A stretch of 51,875 nt of DNA from an uncultured Bacteroidaceae bacterium (GCA_944320785.1 CALUIR010000019.1:1-51875); one strand, 5' to 3'; positions 31,426-42,375 are shown, counted from the first letter of the stretch. The notes: generated by a model from the sequence alone, not told the origin. A program made the numbers and translations.

Positions 31426-32010
31426 TCACAGCCTGCCCTTCTTCACCATCTCTTCCAAGAAATAAGAATGAACCGTCAAGTCGCCCGAAAGTTCGGGATG
31501 AAACGAACAGGCCAGCATGTTCTTCTCACGAGCCGCCACGGCATGCCCCTCCACCACTGACAACACTTCCACGCTTCTTCCCGCCTCCACAATGTAGGGA
31601 GCGCGTATGAAGACCATGGGAACGGGCTTCCCCGCAAACTCACCTTGCGTGAAGAAACTCCCCAACTGCCGGCCGTATGCATTGCGCCGCACGGTGATAT
31701 CCATCACCTGCAAATGCCGCTTCGCATCATTCTCTATCTCTCCGGCCAGCAAAATCATCCCGGCACACGTGCCGAACACGGGCAAACCACGCATGATTTT
31801 CTCCTTCAAAAGAGCCGTCATGCCAAGGCTGTCCATCAATTTGCCGATGGCCGTGCTTTCTCCTCCCGGAAGAACCAACCCGTCCATCGGGACGGAAAGG
31901 TCTTTCAGGCAACGGATTTGGAAATGGCCTGCGCCCAAGCGGTCCAGCATCCTTTCATGCTCCACAAAAGCACCTTGAAGTGCCAAAACGCCAATCTGCA
32001 ACACGGTCAT
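31426..32010 (-). CDS. pdxT: Pyridoxal 5'-phosphate synthase, glutaminase subunit
   Basis: Class I glutamine amidotransferase that supplies ammonia to PdxS for direct PLP synthesis. The 194 residues include [28 protein letters not shown], the nucleophile Cys in [12 protein letters not shown] (near residue 80) and the His/Glu pair in [10 protein letters not shown] (near 171). Its start overlaps the pdxS stop by four bases, so the two subunits are translationally coupled. Confidence 0.96.
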   Translation of the reverse strand: MTVLQIGVLALQGAFVEHERMLDRLGAGHFQIRCLKDLSVPMDGLVLPGGESTAIGKLMDSLGMTALLKEKIMRGLPVFGTCAGMILLAGEIENDAKRHLQVMDITVRRNAYGRQLGSFFTQGEFAGKPVPMVFIRAPYIVEAGRSVEVLSVVEGHAVAAREKNMLACSFHPELSGDLTVHSYFLEEMVKKGRL

Positions 32011-32882
32011 TTCCCCCTCTCTGCCATCAGCAACGTAATCTCGTCTTCATTGATGCCCACCATGGCTTCTCCCAAATCAGTGGAAACTTCCGCCAACAAC
32101 GCAGCGTCGTTGAAATTGGTGACCGCGTTGACAATAGCACGCGCCCTCTTTTCCGGATTCCCGGACTTGAAGATGCCGGAACCCACGAATACGCCTTCGG
32201 CACCCAATTGCATCATCAACGCCGCATCAGCAGGAGTCGCCACACCGCCAGCCGCAAAGTTCACAACCGGCAACTTGCCGTTGGCATGCACATATTCCAA
32301 CAAGTTCAAAGGCACTTCCAATTCCTTGGCTTCATTGTACAATTCATCTTCCGAAAGCGCCTGCACACGGCGGATGTCCCGCATCATGCTCCGCATGTGC
32401 GTCACAGCCTGTATCACGTCGCCCGTCCCCGGCTCGCCTTTCGTGCGGATCATGGAAGCGCCCTCCGCAATGCGGCGGAGCGCTTCTCCCAAATTCTTCG
32501 CCCCACATACAAAAGGCACTTTGAACTTCGTCTTGTCGATATGGTAAACCCCATCGGCAGGCGACAGCACCTCGCTTTCATCAATGTAGTCAATCTCCAA
32601 CGCTTCGAGTATCTGTGCTTCCACAAAATGCCCGATGCGCACCTTTGCCATCACAGGAATGCTCACAGCCTCCTGTATGCCCCTTATCATCTTGGGGTCG
32701 CTCATCCGGGCAACGCCACCTGCTGCACGGATATCCGCAGGGATACGTTCCAAGGCCATGACAGCTACCGCACCGGCCTGTTCGGCAATCTTTGCCTGCT
32801 CCGGCGTCGTCACATCCATAATCACACCGCCTTTCAGCATTTGAGCCAAGTTCTTGTTCAACTCATACCTTTCATTTTTCAT
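32007..32882 (-). CDS. pdxS: Pyridoxal 5'-phosphate synthase, synthase subunit
   Basis: Forms PLP from ribose 5-phosphate, glyceraldehyde 3-phosphate and ammonia in a 12-subunit ring with PdxT. From [19 protein letters not shown] the 291 residues cover the whole family, with [20 protein letters not shown], the Schiff-base lysine region [14 protein letters not shown] (near 80), ESEVLSPAD, and the phosphate site [10 protein letters not shown]. The frame extends upstream to 33014 through the rplQ terminator and is not coding there. No TAnnTTTG promoter was seen in the 100 bp upstream. Confidence 0.97.
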   Translation of the reverse strand: MKNERYELNKNLAQMLKGGVIMDVTTPEQAKIAEQAGAVAVMALERIPADIRAAGGVARMSDPKMIRGIQEAVSIPVMAKVRIGHFVEAQILEALEIDYIDESEVLSPADGVYHIDKTKFKVPFVCGAKNLGEALRRIAEGASMIRTKGEPGTGDVIQAVTHMRSMMRDIRRVQALSEDELYNEAKELEVPLNLLEYVHANGKLPVVNFAAGGVATPADAALMMQLGAEGVFVGSGIFKSGNPEKRARAIVNAVTNFNDAALLAEVSTDLGEAMVGINEDEITLLMAERGK

Positions 32883-32981
32883 TTCAATGTTATTTTCAGG
32901 TTCATCAAAAACAACGCGAATATAGGCAAATCCCTTGCAAAACGCAACCATTTCCGTAGTTTCTTCCCAAAAGACAGAAAT

Positions 32982-33017
32982 AAAAAAGGCTGCCTGAGGA
33001 AAAACCTCAAGCAACCT
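32982..33017 (-). terminator. Intrinsic terminator ending the ribosomal protein cluster
   Basis: On the minus strand AGG-TTGC-TTGAGG, a 5-nt loop of T, then CCTCAGGCAGCCT (13-bp stem with two mismatches) followed by six T residues (32987-32982). It lies 28 bp past rplQ and separates the cluster from pdxS. Confidence 0.82.
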
Positions 33018-33044
33018 GAAAACATTATGGATAACAAACTAAAA

Positions 33045-33575
33045 TTATTCAGCTTTCTTATCTTCAGCCGGTTCCGCCGTAGCTGTTTCTGCCACAGCTT
33101 CTTCTGCTGCCGGAGCAGCCGTCTCCTCCCCTTGAGGAGCCGCAGCCGGAGAATTCTTCTTGGAAGAACGACGGGTGCGGGTCGTCTTCTTCGCAGCCTT
33201 GTCCTTCGCCATGTTCTCATCATAGTCAACCAACTCGATGAAACACATCTCGGCATTGTCGCCCAAACGGTGGCCGGTCTTGATGATGCGGGTATATCCT
33301 CCCGGACGGTCAGCCACTTTCACGGATATCTCCTTGAACAATTCTGTGACTGCATATTTGTCTTGCAGGTAACTGAATACAACACGGCGTGAATTGGTTG
33401 TATCATTTTTCGATCTCGTAATCAAGGGTTCCACGTACTTCTTCAACGCTTTCGCCTTCGCAACGGTCGTAGTGATTCTTTTGTGCTTGATCAGAGAGAT
33501 GGCCATGTTCGACAGCATAGCGGCTCTATGAGAAGCAGTACGACCCAAATGATTGAATTTCTTGTTATGTCTCAT
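33045..33575 (-). CDS. rplQ: 50S ribosomal protein L17
   Basis: Large-subunit protein near the exit tunnel. The first 120 residues are the conserved L17 core ([34 protein letters not shown]-type helix, [21 protein letters not shown]). An additional tail of about 55 residues is rich in Lys, then Ala/Glu ([16 protein letters not shown]), a low-complexity extension common in Bacteroidetes L17. Last gene of the cluster, 3 bp after rpoA, followed by a terminator. Confidence 0.97.
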   Translation of the reverse strand: MRHNKKFNHLGRTASHRAAMLSNMAISLIKHKRITTTVAKAKALKKYVEPLITRSKNDTTNSRRVVFSYLQDKYAVTELFKEISVKVADRPGGYTRIIKTGHRLGDNAEMCFIELVDYDENMAKDKAAKKTTRTRRSSKKNSPAAAPQGEETAAPAAEEAVAETATAEPAEDKKAE

Positions 33576-33578
33576 TTC

Positions 33579-34571
33579 TTATTCTTTGTCTAATTTATAT
33601 TTAGAAATATCGGTTCCAAACGACAGATTCAGACTCGCGAGCAAATCATCAAGCTCGGTGAGCGATTTCTTGCCGAAATTCCTGAACTTAAGCAGGTCTG
33701 TCTTGTTGAACTGCACCAAGTCGCCCAATGTCTCCACATCGGCAGCCTTCAAGCAGTTAAGGGCACGGACTGACAAGTCCATGTCAACCAGCTTCGTCTT
33801 CAAGAGCTGGCGCATGTGAAGAACTTCCTCGTCAAATTCTTCATTGCCGTCTGAATCACTTGCCTCCAACGTGATTTTCTCGTCAGAGAACAGCATGAAA
33901 TGGTAAATCAGAATCTTGGCGGCTTCCTTCAATGCGTCTTTCGGGTGAATGGAACCATCCGTCGTAATCTCAAGAATCAGTTTCTCGTAATCGGTTTTCT
34001 GTTCCACACGATAATTTTCCACTTGATACTTGACATTCCGTATCGGCGTATAAATAGAATCGATAGGTATTGCGTTCACATCGGTGCATAGCTCCTGGTT
34101 TTCGGTGTAAGGAACATAACCGCGCCCTTTGTTGATCGTAATATCAATCTGCATCGTTGCTTTTGAATCCAAATGGCAAATAACTAATTCAGGATTTAAC
34201 ACTTCAAATCCAGTCAAATACTTGCCTATGTCACCTGCCTTGAACTCCGTTGAATTCTCAATCGTTATGCTGACCTTTTCACTCTCGAATTCCTCAACAA
34301 CTTGCTTGAACCTCACTTGTTTCAGGTTCAAGATAATGTTGGTCACATCTTCTTTCACACCAGGGACGGAAGCAAATTCATGTTCCACCCCGTCAATCCG
34401 GATAGTGGTGATGGCAAAGCCTTCCAATGAAGAAAGAAGAATACGGCGCAAAGCATTACCCACGGTAATACCAAAACCCGGTTCCAACGGACGAAATTCA
34501 AATTTCCCGAACTTCGAATCCGCCTCCAACATTAATACTTTATCAGGTTTTTGAAATGCTAATATCGCCAT
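33579..34571 (-). CDS. rpoA: RNA polymerase alpha subunit
   Basis: 330 residues. The N-terminal domain for assembly has [21 protein letters not shown] and [21 protein letters not shown] linker with an acidic run ([11 protein letters not shown]) leads to the C-terminal DNA- and activator-binding domain ([36 protein letters not shown]). Usual alpha length and position, between rpsD and rplQ. Confidence 0.98.
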   Translation of the reverse strand: MAILAFQKPDKVLMLEADSKFGKFEFRPLEPGFGITVGNALRRILLSSLEGFAITTIRIDGVEHEFASVPGVKEDVTNIILNLKQVRFKQVVEEFESEKVSITIENSTEFKAGDIGKYLTGFEVLNPELVICHLDSKATMQIDITINKGRGYVPYTENQELCTDVNAIPIDSIYTPIRNVKYQVENYRVEQKTDYEKLILEITTDGSIHPKDALKEAAKILIYHFMLFSDEKITLEASDSDGNEEFDEEVLHMRQLLKTKLVDMDLSVRALNCLKAADVETLGDLVQFNKTDLLKFRNFGKKSLTELDDLLASLNLSFGTDISKYKLDKE

Positions 34572-34588
34572 GAAATTAATTATTTATT

Positions 34589-35194
34589 TTATTTAGAATA
34601 CAACTCAACAATCAAATGTTCCTTTATGTTTTCCGGGATATCAGCCCGCTCCGGCAGATGCAGCATTTTGCCTGCCTTCACGCTTTCATCCCATTCCAAC
34701 CAAGGATATTTGCTATGGTTAAAACCAGCCAAAGCATCGGCGATAACCTCCAACGACTTGGAACGTTCGCGAACGCCCACAATCTGTCCCGGCTTGACAG
34801 AATAAGACGGCACATGCACCACCTTTCCATCTACCACGATATGCTTGTGGCTAACCAATTGTCTTGCTGCAGCACGCGTAGGAGCAATGCCCAATCTGAA
34901 CACGACATTGTCCAAACGTGACTCTAATGCCTGCAACAGCACTTCACCGGTAATGCCGTTAGCCCGTGCAGCTTTGTCAAACATATTGCGGAATTGTCTT
35001 TCCAACACGCCATATGTATATTTTGCCTTTTGCTTTTCAGCCAACATGATGCCGTATTCCGAAGTTTTCCTCCGGCGTATGTTTCCATGTTGCCCGGGAG
35101 GATAATTCTTCTTCGAAAGAACTTTGTCCGCTCCGAAAATAGCATCACCGAATTTACGTGCAATTCTTGTTTTTGGTCCAGTATATCTAGCCAT
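34589..35194 (-). CDS. rpsD: 30S ribosomal protein S4
   Basis: Primary 16S rRNA-binding protein and often a translational repressor of its operon. 201 residues, starting [17 protein letters not shown], with the S4 RNA-binding domain ([37 protein letters not shown]). No zinc-binding cysteines at the N terminus. Preceded by a 118-bp gap after rpsK, the largest gap within the spc/alpha part, where I see no promoter. Confidence 0.98.
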   Translation of the reverse strand: MARYTGPKTRIARKFGDAIFGADKVLSKKNYPPGQHGNIRRRKTSEYGIMLAEKQKAKYTYGVLERQFRNMFDKAARANGITGEVLLQALESRLDNVVFRLGIAPTRAAARQLVSHKHIVVDGKVVHVPSYSVKPGQIVGVRERSKSLEVIADALAGFNHSKYPWLEWDESVKAGKMLHLPERADIPENIKEHLIVELYSK

Positions 35195-35312
35195 TTCTTC
35201 TTCTAGTTAAAATTGTTATTAATGAACTTAATCTGTTGCAGCCGCGATTGCAGAAAGGAAGATGCAATCCATTAAAACAAAATCAAGGCCATTCTATGAT
35301 AAATTGAGAAAA

Positions 35313-35702
35313 TTATACTCTCCTTCTTTTAGGAGGACGACATCCGTTATGAGGAAGAGGAGTCACATCGATAATCTCTGTCACCTCAATCCCTGCCCCA
35401 TGCACGGTCCTGATAGCAGACTCACGCCCGTTACCCGGCCCTTTCACATAAGCTTTCACTTTTCTTAATCCAAGATCAAACGCGACCTTCGCGCAGTCCT
35501 GCGCTGCCATCTGCGCTGCATAAGGAGTATTCTTTTTAGAACCCCTGAAACCCATCTTCCCTGCAGAAGACCATGAAATAATCTGCCCTTCACTATTTGC
35601 AAGAGAAACTATGATATTATTGAAAGAAGAATGCACATGCAATTGGCCCATAGCATCCACTTTCACATTTCTCTTCTTAGCTGCGACTGTTTTCTTTGCC
35701 AT
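35313..35702 (-). CDS. rpsK: 30S ribosomal protein S11
   Basis: 129-residue platform protein that contacts the mRNA path. It has the conserved [45 protein letters not shown] and the C-terminal basic [15 protein letters not shown]. 11 bp after rpsM. Confidence 0.98.
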   Translation of the reverse strand: MAKKTVAAKKRNVKVDAMGQLHVHSSFNNIIVSLANSEGQIISWSSAGKMGFRGSKKNTPYAAQMAAQDCAKVAFDLGLRKVKAYVKGPGNGRESAIRTVHGAGIEVTEIIDVTPLPHNGCRPPKRRRV

Positions 35703-35713
35703 ATCAACAATTA

Positions 35714-36094
35714 TTATTTAGTAGCTTTTTTCTTATTTGCAACCGTTTTCTTCCGCCCCTTGCGAGTCCGCGCGTTGTTCTTCGTGCTTTGGCCTCTGAC
35801 AGGCAGACCCAGACGATGGCGGATTCCACGATAGCATCCGATATCCATTAAACGCTTAATGTTCATTTGAATTTCAGAACGAAGGTCGCCTTCCACCTTG
35901 AACTCAGAACCAATAATCTCACGAATCTTGGCTGCCTGCTCGTCCGTCCAGTCTTTCACTTTAATGTCCTTGTCAACTCCAGCCTTGTTCAAAATCTTGG
36001 CTGAACTGCTGCGCCCTATACCAAAAATATAGGTCAACGCAATCTCACCTCTCTTATTCTGAGGCAAATCTACACCAACTATTCTTATAGCCAT
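35714..36094 (-). CDS. rpsM: 30S ribosomal protein S13
   Basis: 126-residue head protein contacting the P-site tRNA. Helix-hairpin-helix region ([18 protein letters not shown]) and the basic tail [20 protein letters not shown], extended by further lysines. It follows rpmJ by 33 bp. Confidence 0.98.
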   Translation of the reverse strand: MAIRIVGVDLPQNKRGEIALTYIFGIGRSSSAKILNKAGVDKDIKVKDWTDEQAAKIREIIGSEFKVEGDLRSEIQMNIKRLMDIGCYRGIRHRLGLPVRGQSTKNNARTRKGRKKTVANKKKATK

Positions 36095-36127
36095 ATATAC
36101 TTTTTATTTTTCTGCAAAAATAATAAA

Positions 36128-36244
36128 TTATCCTTGACGTTGTTTATACTTCGGATTTTTCTTATTAATAACATATAAACGACCTTTGCGTCTAACGATC
36201 TTACATTCTGGCGTACGTTTTTTCAAAGAAGCTTTTACTTTCAT
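36128..36244 (-). CDS. rpmJ: 50S ribosomal protein L36 (zinc-free form)
   Basis: A 38-residue protein, [17 protein letters not shown] then [18 protein letters not shown] and RQG. Standard L36 has a CxxC...C...H zinc ribbon. Here only one cysteine (residue 14) remains and the other ligands are replaced (Thr, Lys and Tyr), so this is the non-zinc form. Position between infA and rpsM is typical. Confidence 0.95.
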   Translation of the reverse strand: MKVKASLKKRTPECKIVRRKGRLYVINKKNPKYKQRQG

Positions 36245-36255
36245 ATCTTATTCCT

Positions 36256-36474
36256 TTATTTATATCTAAAAACAATTCTGCCCTTTGACAAATCATAGGG
36301 TGACATTTCAACCCTGACTTTATCACCTGGCAATATCTTTATGTAATGCATACGCATCTTTCCTGAGATATGTGCAGTTATCTCATGCCCATTTTCCAAT
36401 TCCACGCGAAACATTGCATTCGACAATGCTTCAACGATAACTCCATCTTGTTCTATTGCAGACTGCTTTGCCAT
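36256..36474 (-). CDS. infA: Translation initiation factor IF-1
   Basis: 72-residue S1/OB-fold factor that occupies the A site during initiation. Conserved [40 protein letters not shown] and the end [11 protein letters not shown]. It lies 6 bp after map and 11 bp before rpmJ. Confidence 0.98.
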   Translation of the reverse strand: MAKQSAIEQDGVIVEALSNAMFRVELENGHEITAHISGKMRMHYIKILPGDKVRVEMSPYDLSKGRIVFRYK

Positions 36475-36480
36475 ATTACA

Positions 36481-37278
36481 CTAAATTGCTTGATCTCCTA
36501 AAACCTCTTCTATAAATTCAAAGGAAGATAATACTTCTGCTTTCCCTTTCCGGACAGCCACTGTATGCTCGAAATGAGCAGCGCAACGCCCGTCCTTTGT
36601 ACGTACCGTCCAACGGTCTGCATCCATCCTCACATGGTAATCGCCCAAAGTGACCATCGGCTCAATCGCAATGCACATCCCTTGTTTCAACAATTCTCCA
36701 TATCCTCTCCGCCCGTAATTGGGGACTTGCGGGTCTTCATGCATCTTCTTCCCAATGCCATGCCCTACAAATTCGCGAACCACGCCATACGAAGCCTTCT
36801 CGCAATGTTCTTGCACCGCAGCGCCGATGTCGCCTATCCGCTTCCCATGCACAGCGTTCTCAATCCCTTTGTAAAGGGCTTCTTTCGTCACTTTCAGCAA
36901 CCGGCGTATCTCCGCATCCACTTCACCCACACAAAACGTATATGCCGAATCGCCGCAAAAACCATTCAACAACGTGCCGCAATCCACCGAAACGATGTCA
37001 CCCTCTTGCAAAGGCCTGCTGTTGGGGATGCCATGCACTACTTCATCATTCACCGATGCACAAATCGAAGCCGGAAAAGGAATGCCCCATGGATTGGGAA
37101 ACCCTTTGAAAGTCGGGACAGCACCATGATCACGGATGAATTCATCCGCAATCCGATCCAACTGCAAAGTAGTCACACCTGGCTTCACTGACTTCGCAAT
37201 TTCTGCCAAAGTGCGCCCTACCAGCAAGTTGCTTTGCCGAAGCAGTTCTATTTCCTCTTCAGTTTTAAGATATATCAT
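36481..37278 (-). CDS. map: Type I methionine aminopeptidase
   Basis: Removes the initiator methionine from nascent proteins. 265 residues with all metal ligands visible: Asp pair in VDCGTLLNGFCGDSAYTF, His in GHGIGKKMHEDP, Glu in IAIEPMVTLG and Glu in HFEHTVAV. The substrate His is in NDEVVHGIP. There is no N-terminal zinc-finger extension, so it is the E. coli-like type. 7 bp after secY. Confidence 0.97.
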   Translation of the reverse strand: MIYLKTEEEIELLRQSNLLVGRTLAEIAKSVKPGVTTLQLDRIADEFIRDHGAVPTFKGFPNPWGIPFPASICASVNDEVVHGIPNSRPLQEGDIVSVDCGTLLNGFCGDSAYTFCVGEVDAEIRRLLKVTKEALYKGIENAVHGKRIGDIGAAVQEHCEKASYGVVREFVGHGIGKKMHEDPQVPNYGRRGYGELLKQGMCIAIEPMVTLGDYHVRMDADRWTVRTKDGRCAAHFEHTVAVRKGKAEVLSSFEFIEEVLGDQAI

Positions 37279-37285
37279 CCTACAA

Positions 37286-38629
37286 TCAATATGCCGCTAC
37301 TCCACTACGTCCCCTGATTCGGCCGGATTTCAACAGCCCGTCATAATGGCGCATCAGCAGATGGCTCTCCACTTGTTGCAGAGTATCCAGCACAACACCG
37401 ACCAAAATCAGCAAAGATGTCCCTCCAAAGAATTGTGCAAACTCAGCCTTCACGCCAAAAAGACCGGCAAAGGCTGGCATGATTGCCACAACAGCCAAGA
37501 AGAAAGAACCGGGCAAAGTGATGCGCGTCATGATTTCATCAATATAATCCGCCGTGGCTTTCCCAGGTTTGATTCCAGGAATGAAACCATTGTTGCGCTT
37601 CATGTCTTCAGCCATCTGACGCGGGTTAATCGTAATTGCCGTATAGAAATACGTAAACAATATAATCAAAATGGCAAAAATGAAGTTATACCAAAATCCG
37701 GTCATATCCGTCAATGCCCTGGCCACGCCACCGGCATTAGCCACATCTGAATAACCAATGAAAGCCATTGGGATGAACATGATCGCTTGGGCAAAAATGA
37801 TAGGCATCACATTGGCCGCATTCACCTTCAACGGGATATACTGTCTTGCCCCACCCAATTGCCGGTTGCCCTCTATCCTTTTTGCGTATTGCACCGGGAT
37901 TCTTCTCGTACCCTGCACAAGAAGGATGGCAGCGGCAATGACAAGAAGCAAGAAAACAATCTCAAACAAGAACATGATCAAGCCTCCTGCACCGGGAGAA
38001 GCCATTCTGGAAACAATTTCCTGAAACAAAGCCTGCGGAAAACGTGCGATAATTCCCACCAAAATGATGAACGAGATACCATTTCCAATGCCTTTATCGG
38101 TGATACGCTCACCCAACCAAAGCACGAACATGCTACCTGCAGCCAAGATAATGGTAGAAGAAACGATGAACCAAGTCCAATCCAAAGAAGGATTCAGTGC
38201 AGGACCTGCCTGCATTTTCAGATTAATCAAATAAGACGGCCCTTGGAACAGCAAGATTGCCATAGTCAGATACCGCGTATATTGATTGATCTTCCTGCGC
38301 CCGCTTTCGCCTTCACGCTGCAATTTCTGGAAATAAGGCACCGCAATGGCCAACAACTGAATCACAATTGAGGCCGAAATGTAAGGCATGATTCCTAATG
38401 CAAAAATAGAAGCGTTAGAAAATGCCCCACCGGAAAATGCGTTCAACAAAGCCAAAAGCCCCTCACTCGTCTGTTCATGCAACTGTGTCAGCATATTCGG
38501 ATTGATACCTGGCAAAACCACATAAGATCCGAACCTGTAGATTGCCACGAACAATACGGTGATGAGGATCCGTTGACGCAGATCCTCAATTTTCCAGATG
38601 TTTTTTATTGTTTCAATAAACCGTTTCAT
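37286..38629 (-). CDS. secY: Protein translocase subunit SecY
   Basis: Central channel of the Sec translocon. 447 residues with ten hydrophobic helices. The plug/TM2 region is ALLNAFSGGAFSNASIFALG, followed by IMPYISASIVIQLL, and cytoplasmic loops include TRRIPVQYAKRIEG and the tip GIKPGKATADYI. The start MKRFIETIKNIWKIEDLRQR is the usual amphipathic N terminus. 4 bp after rplO. Confidence 0.98.
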   Translation of the reverse strand: MKRFIETIKNIWKIEDLRQRILITVLFVAIYRFGSYVVLPGINPNMLTQLHEQTSEGLLALLNAFSGGAFSNASIFALGIMPYISASIVIQLLAIAVPYFQKLQREGESGRRKINQYTRYLTMAILLFQGPSYLINLKMQAGPALNPSLDWTWFIVSSTIILAAGSMFVLWLGERITDKGIGNGISFIILVGIIARFPQALFQEIVSRMASPGAGGLIMFLFEIVFLLLVIAAAILLVQGTRRIPVQYAKRIEGNRQLGGARQYIPLKVNAANVMPIIFAQAIMFIPMAFIGYSDVANAGGVARALTDMTGFWYNFIFAILIILFTYFYTAITINPRQMAEDMKRNNGFIPGIKPGKATADYIDEIMTRITLPGSFFLAVVAIMPAFAGLFGVKAEFAQFFGGTSLLILVGVVLDTLQQVESHLLMRHYDGLLKSGRIRGRSGVAAY

Positions 38630-38633
38630 TGAA

Positions 38634-39080
38634 TCACAATTTTACAGCGTTTCCACCCAATGCTTCGATAGCAGCAATCGCAGTCTTCGAGAAAGCATTT
38701 GCTTCCACATCCAGCTTAGTGGTAAGAGTGCCATTGCCCAATACTTTCACTAACTGTTTTGAAGAAATAAAGCCCGCATCTACCAAATCACGGATGCCTA
38801 CTTTGGTCAGGCTCTTAGCCTCAGCCAATGCTTGTATTGTATCCAAGTTAATGGCTTTATACTCTATCCGATTAATGTTCTTAAACCCGAACTTCGGTAC
38901 CCGACGTTGAAGAGGCATCTGTCCGCCTTCAAAACCGATTTTCTTTGAATAACCAGATCTCGATTTCGCACCTTTATGCCCTCTTGTAGAAGTGCCGCCT
39001 AATCCAGAACCTGGCCCCCGGCCAATTCTCTTTCTCGTCTTTGTAGCCCCTGCAGCAGGTTTCAAATTACTCAAATTCAT
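38634..39080 (-). CDS. rplO: 50S ribosomal protein L15
   Basis: 148 residues. The glycine/basic N-terminal extension ([41 protein letters not shown]) is diagnostic, followed by the globular domain ([14 protein letters not shown]-like segment). Between rpmD and secY. Confidence 0.98.
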   Translation of the reverse strand: MNLSNLKPAAGATKTRKRIGRGPGSGLGGTSTRGHKGAKSRSGYSKKIGFEGGQMPLQRRVPKFGFKNINRIEYKAINLDTIQALAEAKSLTKVGIRDLVDAGFISSKQLVKVLGNGTLTTKLDVEANAFSKTAIAAIEALGGNAVKL

Positions 39081-39112
39081 ATCTTTTCTTTTTATTATCC
39101 AACAAAGAATGA

Positions 39113-39292
39113 TTAGTCCTTAATAACAGCAACCAAATGCTTTACTTTCTCAACCATGCCCAGAACAGAAGGAGTAGATTCATGTTCAACGACCTTGTTG
39201 AGCTTGGTAAGCCCCAAAGCATCCAATGTCCTTTTCTGATCAATCGGAGCCCCAATCCGGCTCTTCACCTGTTTGATTTTTATTGTTGCCAT
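39113..39292 (-). CDS. rpmD: 50S ribosomal protein L30
   Basis: 59 residues from [20 protein letters not shown] to [10 protein letters not shown], the whole L30 fold. An upstream in-frame extension into rpsE is not used, because MATIK is the conserved start. It begins 10 bp after rpsE. Confidence 0.97.
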   Translation of the reverse strand: MATIKIKQVKSRIGAPIDQKRTLDALGLTKLNKVVEHESTPSVLGMVEKVKHLVAVIKD

Positions 39293-39302
39293 AAAACCCT
39301 CC

Positions 39303-39821
39303 TTATCCTCTAAATACTCTTTCCAAACTAATTCCGCGGTTCTGAGCGACCGTCCGTGCATCCCGCATTTCACTCAAAGCCAAAATCGTAGCCTTCACTA
39401 AATTGTGAGGGTTAGACGAACCTTTTGACTTAGCCAGCACATCCGTAATTCCGGCACTTTCCAGCACGGCACGCATCGCACCTCCGGCCACAACTCCTGT
39501 TCCTGTAGATGCAGGCTTGATGAAAACCTCCGCACCGCCAAATTTTGCAGTCTGCTCATGAGGCACAGTTCCTTTCAACACAGGGACACGTGTCAGATTT
39601 TTCTTTGCGGCTTCCACGCCTTTGGCAATAGCGGCTGTCACTTCACTCGCCTTTCCTAAGCCCCAGCCAATGATGCCGTCCTCATTACCAACGACCACAA
39701 TCGCAGAAAAGCTGAAAGCGCGCCCTCCTTTCGTCACCTTTGTAACGCGGTTGATGGCAACCAGCCTGTCCTTAAGCTCAATATCATTCGTGATTTTAAC
39801 TCTATTATTCATACCAGCCAT
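39303..39821 (-). CDS. rpsE: 30S ribosomal protein S5
   Basis: 172 residues from [20 protein letters not shown]. The dsRNA-binding-like domain has [20 protein letters not shown] and the second domain [20 protein letters not shown]. The loop TKVTKGGR, where spectinomycin-resistance changes occur in other bacteria, looks wild type. Confidence 0.98.
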   Translation of the reverse strand: MAGMNNRVKITNDIELKDRLVAINRVTKVTKGGRAFSFSAIVVVGNEDGIIGWGLGKASEVTAAIAKGVEAAKKNLTRVPVLKGTVPHEQTAKFGGAEVFIKPASTGTGVVAGGAMRAVLESAGITDVLAKSKGSSNPHNLVKATILALSEMRDARTVAQNRGISLERVFRG

Positions 39822-39826
39822 AATCA

Positions 39827-40168
39827 TTAAAATTTAAGTCCTCCATTACGAGCTGCATCTGCAACTTCTTTTACACGGCCATGATACAGGTAACCATTAC
39901 GGTCAAAAACGACTGTAGTAATGCCTGCCTCTTGGGCTTTCTTGGCAATCAATGCGCCGACTTTGGCCGCCTGTTCCTTCTTAGGCATGGCCTCCATCCC
40001 TAAAGAAGATGCCGCAGCCAAAGTTTTGCCCACAGTATCATCTACCAATTGCACATAGATTTGTTTGTTACTTCTGAAAACACTCATGCGAGGACGTTCC
40101 GGAGTACCCGATATCTTGTTGCGTACTCTATATTTGATTTTAATCCGTCTTTCTATTTTCGTTATCAT
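39827..40168 (-). CDS. rplR: 50S ribosomal protein L18
   Basis: 113-residue 5S rRNA-binding protein. Basic N terminus ([18 protein letters not shown]), [19 protein letters not shown], and the C-terminal [20 protein letters not shown]. 5 bp before rpsE. Confidence 0.98.
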   Translation of the reverse strand: MITKIERRIKIKYRVRNKISGTPERPRMSVFRSNKQIYVQLVDDTVGKTLAAASSLGMEAMPKKEQAAKVGALIAKKAQEAGITTVVFDRNGYLYHGRVKEVADAARNGGLKF

Positions 40169-40188
40169 GTCTATAAGATTTTCGTTAA

Positions 40189-40743
40189 TTATTTGGCACC
40201 AGCCGATTTTCCAGATTTCCTGCGAATCACCTCATCCACAAACTTGATACCTTTCCCTTTATAAGGTTCCGGTTTACGGAATGAACGTATCTTCGCACAA
40301 ACTTGGCCTAACAATTGCTTGTCACATGATTCTAAAATGATAAGAGGATTCTTATTCCTTTCAGATTTAGTCTCTACCTTGATTTCGGCAGGCAGTTGCA
40401 TAAATATATTATGCGTATATCCCAAAGAAAAATCGATAATATTACCATTATTTGAAGCACGATAACCGACACCGACCAGTTCCATTTCTTTCTTATAACC
40501 TTCAGAAACACCTACTACCATATTATGCACCAAAGCACGGTACAACCCATGGAAAGCACGGCTCTGCTTCTCATCATCCTGACGGCTCAATACGACATGG
40601 CCATCTTCCACTTTCACATCAATAACCGGGTTCACATACTGGGTCAATTCACCTTTGGGTCCTTTCACGGTGACAATATTATCTTTATAAGTCACATTTA
40701 CTCCTGCGGGAATACTGATGGGTAACTTTCCAATTCTAGACAT
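40189..40743 (-). CDS. rplF: 50S ribosomal protein L6
   Basis: 184 residues from [20 protein letters not shown]. Two related beta-sheet domains; the C-terminal one has the conserved [20 protein letters not shown]. The longer frame to 40773 is not used because MSRIGK is the universal start. Confidence 0.98.
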   Translation of the reverse strand: MSRIGKLPISIPAGVNVTYKDNIVTVKGPKGELTQYVNPVIDVKVEDGHVVLSRQDDEKQSRAFHGLYRALVHNMVVGVSEGYKKEMELVGVGYRASNNGNIIDFSLGYTHNIFMQLPAEIKVETKSERNKNPLIILESCDKQLLGQVCAKIRSFRKPEPYKGKGIKFVDEVIRRKSGKSAGAK

Positions 40744-40757
40744 TCTTCTTCCTCCTA

Positions 40758-41153
40758 TTAATAAACATAACACAAAACTTCCCCACCAATCCTCAAATTG
40801 GCAGCTTCCTTATCTGTCATTACCCCTTTGGATGTAGAGATGATTGCAATCCCCAATCCGTTGATCACACTTGGCATGTTCTTATAGCCCGTGTATTTCC
40901 GCAAACCTGGAGTTGAAACTCTCTTCAAACACTTAATCGCATTGACCTTGTTGACAGGGTCATACTTTAATGCGACTTTTATGGTCCCCTGAGGGCCATC
41001 ATCTACAAACTTGTAATTAAGAATGTAGCCTTTCTCAAAAAGGATTTTTGTGATTTCCTTTTTCAAATTTGAGGCCGGGATTTCCACTACTCTGTGCTTT
41101 GCACTAATTGCATTTCTAAGCCTCGTCAAATAATCTGCTATTGGATCTGTCAT
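40758..41153 (-). CDS. rpsH: 30S ribosomal protein S8
   Basis: 131 residues from MTDPIADYLTRLRNAISAKH. The RNA-binding C-terminal part is KGVMTDKEAANLRIGGEVLC. In other bacteria S8 binds spc mRNA to repress the operon; no such site was resolved here. Confidence 0.98.
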   Translation of the reverse strand: MTDPIADYLTRLRNAISAKHRVVEIPASNLKKEITKILFEKGYILNYKFVDDGPQGTIKVALKYDPVNKVNAIKCLKRVSTPGLRKYTGYKNMPSVINGLGIAIISTSKGVMTDKEAANLRIGGEVLCYVY

Positions 41154-41206
41154 AAACAATTAAATTAATCAGGACTGTCCTGACAATATTTAAACAATAA
41201 TTTTCT

Positions 41207-41476
41207 TTACCAACTTGCTTTCTTCACGCCCGGAATCAAGCCATTAGAGGCCATTTCACGGAATTGGATCCTGGAAATGCCAAACTGGCGGATGTATCCT
41301 CTGGGACGCCCAGTCAGCTTGCAACGATTGTGCAAACGCACAGGAGAAGCATTCTTAGGCAATGCCTGCAAAGCCTCATAATCACCAGCCTTTTTCAATT
41401 GTGCCCGTTTTTCCGCATATTTAGCGACAAGCTTCGCACGACGCACTTCACGTGCCTTCATTGATTCTTTTGCCAT
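41207..41476 (-). CDS. rpsN: 30S ribosomal protein S14 (zinc-free form)
   Basis: 89 residues, the longer S14 type without the CxxC zinc site. Conserved [20 protein letters not shown] and the C-terminal [13 protein letters not shown]. Together with L36 this gives two small ribosomal proteins in their zinc-independent forms. Confidence 0.97.
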   Translation of the reverse strand: MAKESMKAREVRRAKLVAKYAEKRAQLKKAGDYEALQALPKNASPVRLHNRCKLTGRPRGYIRQFGISRIQFREMASNGLIPGVKKASW

Positions 41477-41479
41477 ATA

Positions 41480-42037
41480 TTAATCCTTTTTAGTTCCTTT
41501 AAAAGGCAAGCCAAACTCCTTCAACAGAGCAAAACCCTCTTCATCGGTCTTTGCCGAAGTAACAAAGGTAATGTTCATGCCCAAGATTTTCGTAATGCTG
41601 TCAATGTTGATTTCTGGAAAGATGATTTGCTCCTGAATACCTAAAGTATAATTGCCTCTCCCATCAAAATTGCTTTCAATGCCCTTGAAGTCGCGAATAC
41701 GCGGCAAAGCCACACGAATTAATTTTTCCAAGAACTCATACATTCTTTCCCGCCTCAAAGTCACTCTTACGCCAATAGGCATTTTCTTACGCAACTTAAA
41801 GTTCGCGATATCCTTACGGGATACTGTTGCAACAGCTTTTTGGCCTGCAATAGCAGTCAGTTCGTTGATTGCGACATCAATTATCTTCTTATCAGCCACA
41901 GCCAAACCCAATCCCTGGTTGATCACAATCTTTTTCAGAACCGGTATCTGCATAACCGATGAATAATGGAATTGCTCCTTCAGCGCAGGGGCAATACGCT
42001 CCTTATATTCCTGCTTAAGACTTGCTGTATTACTCAT
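41480..42037 (-). CDS. rplE: 50S ribosomal protein L5
   Basis: 185-residue 5S rRNA-binding protein. [40 protein letters not shown], and [20 protein letters not shown]. Its start overlaps the rplX end by 8 bp. Confidence 0.98.
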   Translation of the reverse strand: MSNTASLKQEYKERIAPALKEQFHYSSVMQIPVLKKIVINQGLGLAVADKKIIDVAINELTAIAGQKAVATVSRKDIANFKLRKKMPIGVRVTLRRERMYEFLEKLIRVALPRIRDFKGIESNFDGRGNYTLGIQEQIIFPEINIDSITKILGMNITFVTSAKTDEEGFALLKEFGLPFKGTKKD

Positions 42038-42356
42038 TCTTTATTTCCTCTCCTGATTTTTTAGAATAACGTACTAAAGTTCCTTCGGTATTTCTTCTTC
42101 TTCCAATGCGCGTCGGCTTTCCACTCTTCGGGTCCAATACATTCAAATTAGAAATGTGTATGGGAGCCTCCTGCTTGATTATGCCACCTTGAGGATGCTT
42201 TGCGCTTGGCTTAGTGCTTTTAGACACCATGTTAATGCCTTCCACCACAGCACGGTTCTTCTTTACAAGAACTTTCAATACGCGCCCGGTCTTGCCTTTG
42301 TCTTCACCGGCATTCACGTAAACCGTATCGCCTTTTCTAATATGTAACTTACTCAT
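42030..42356 (-). CDS. rplX: 50S ribosomal protein L24
   Basis: 108 residues. The KOW motif is at the N terminus ([20 protein letters not shown]), followed by [14 protein letters not shown] and a basic tail. It initiates large-subunit assembly. Overlaps rplE. Confidence 0.98.
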   Translation of the reverse strand: MSKLHIRKGDTVYVNAGEDKGKTGRVLKVLVKKNRAVVEGINMVSKSTKPSAKHPQGGIIKQEAPIHISNLNVLDPKSGKPTRIGRRRNTEGTLVRYSKKSGEEIKNE

Positions 42357-42375
42357 TAGCTTATTTTTTATACGA

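Noticed and set aside
31980-33392. 470-codon plus-strand frame opposite pdxS and rplQ
   Set aside because: Antisense to two conserved genes and crosses their terminator.
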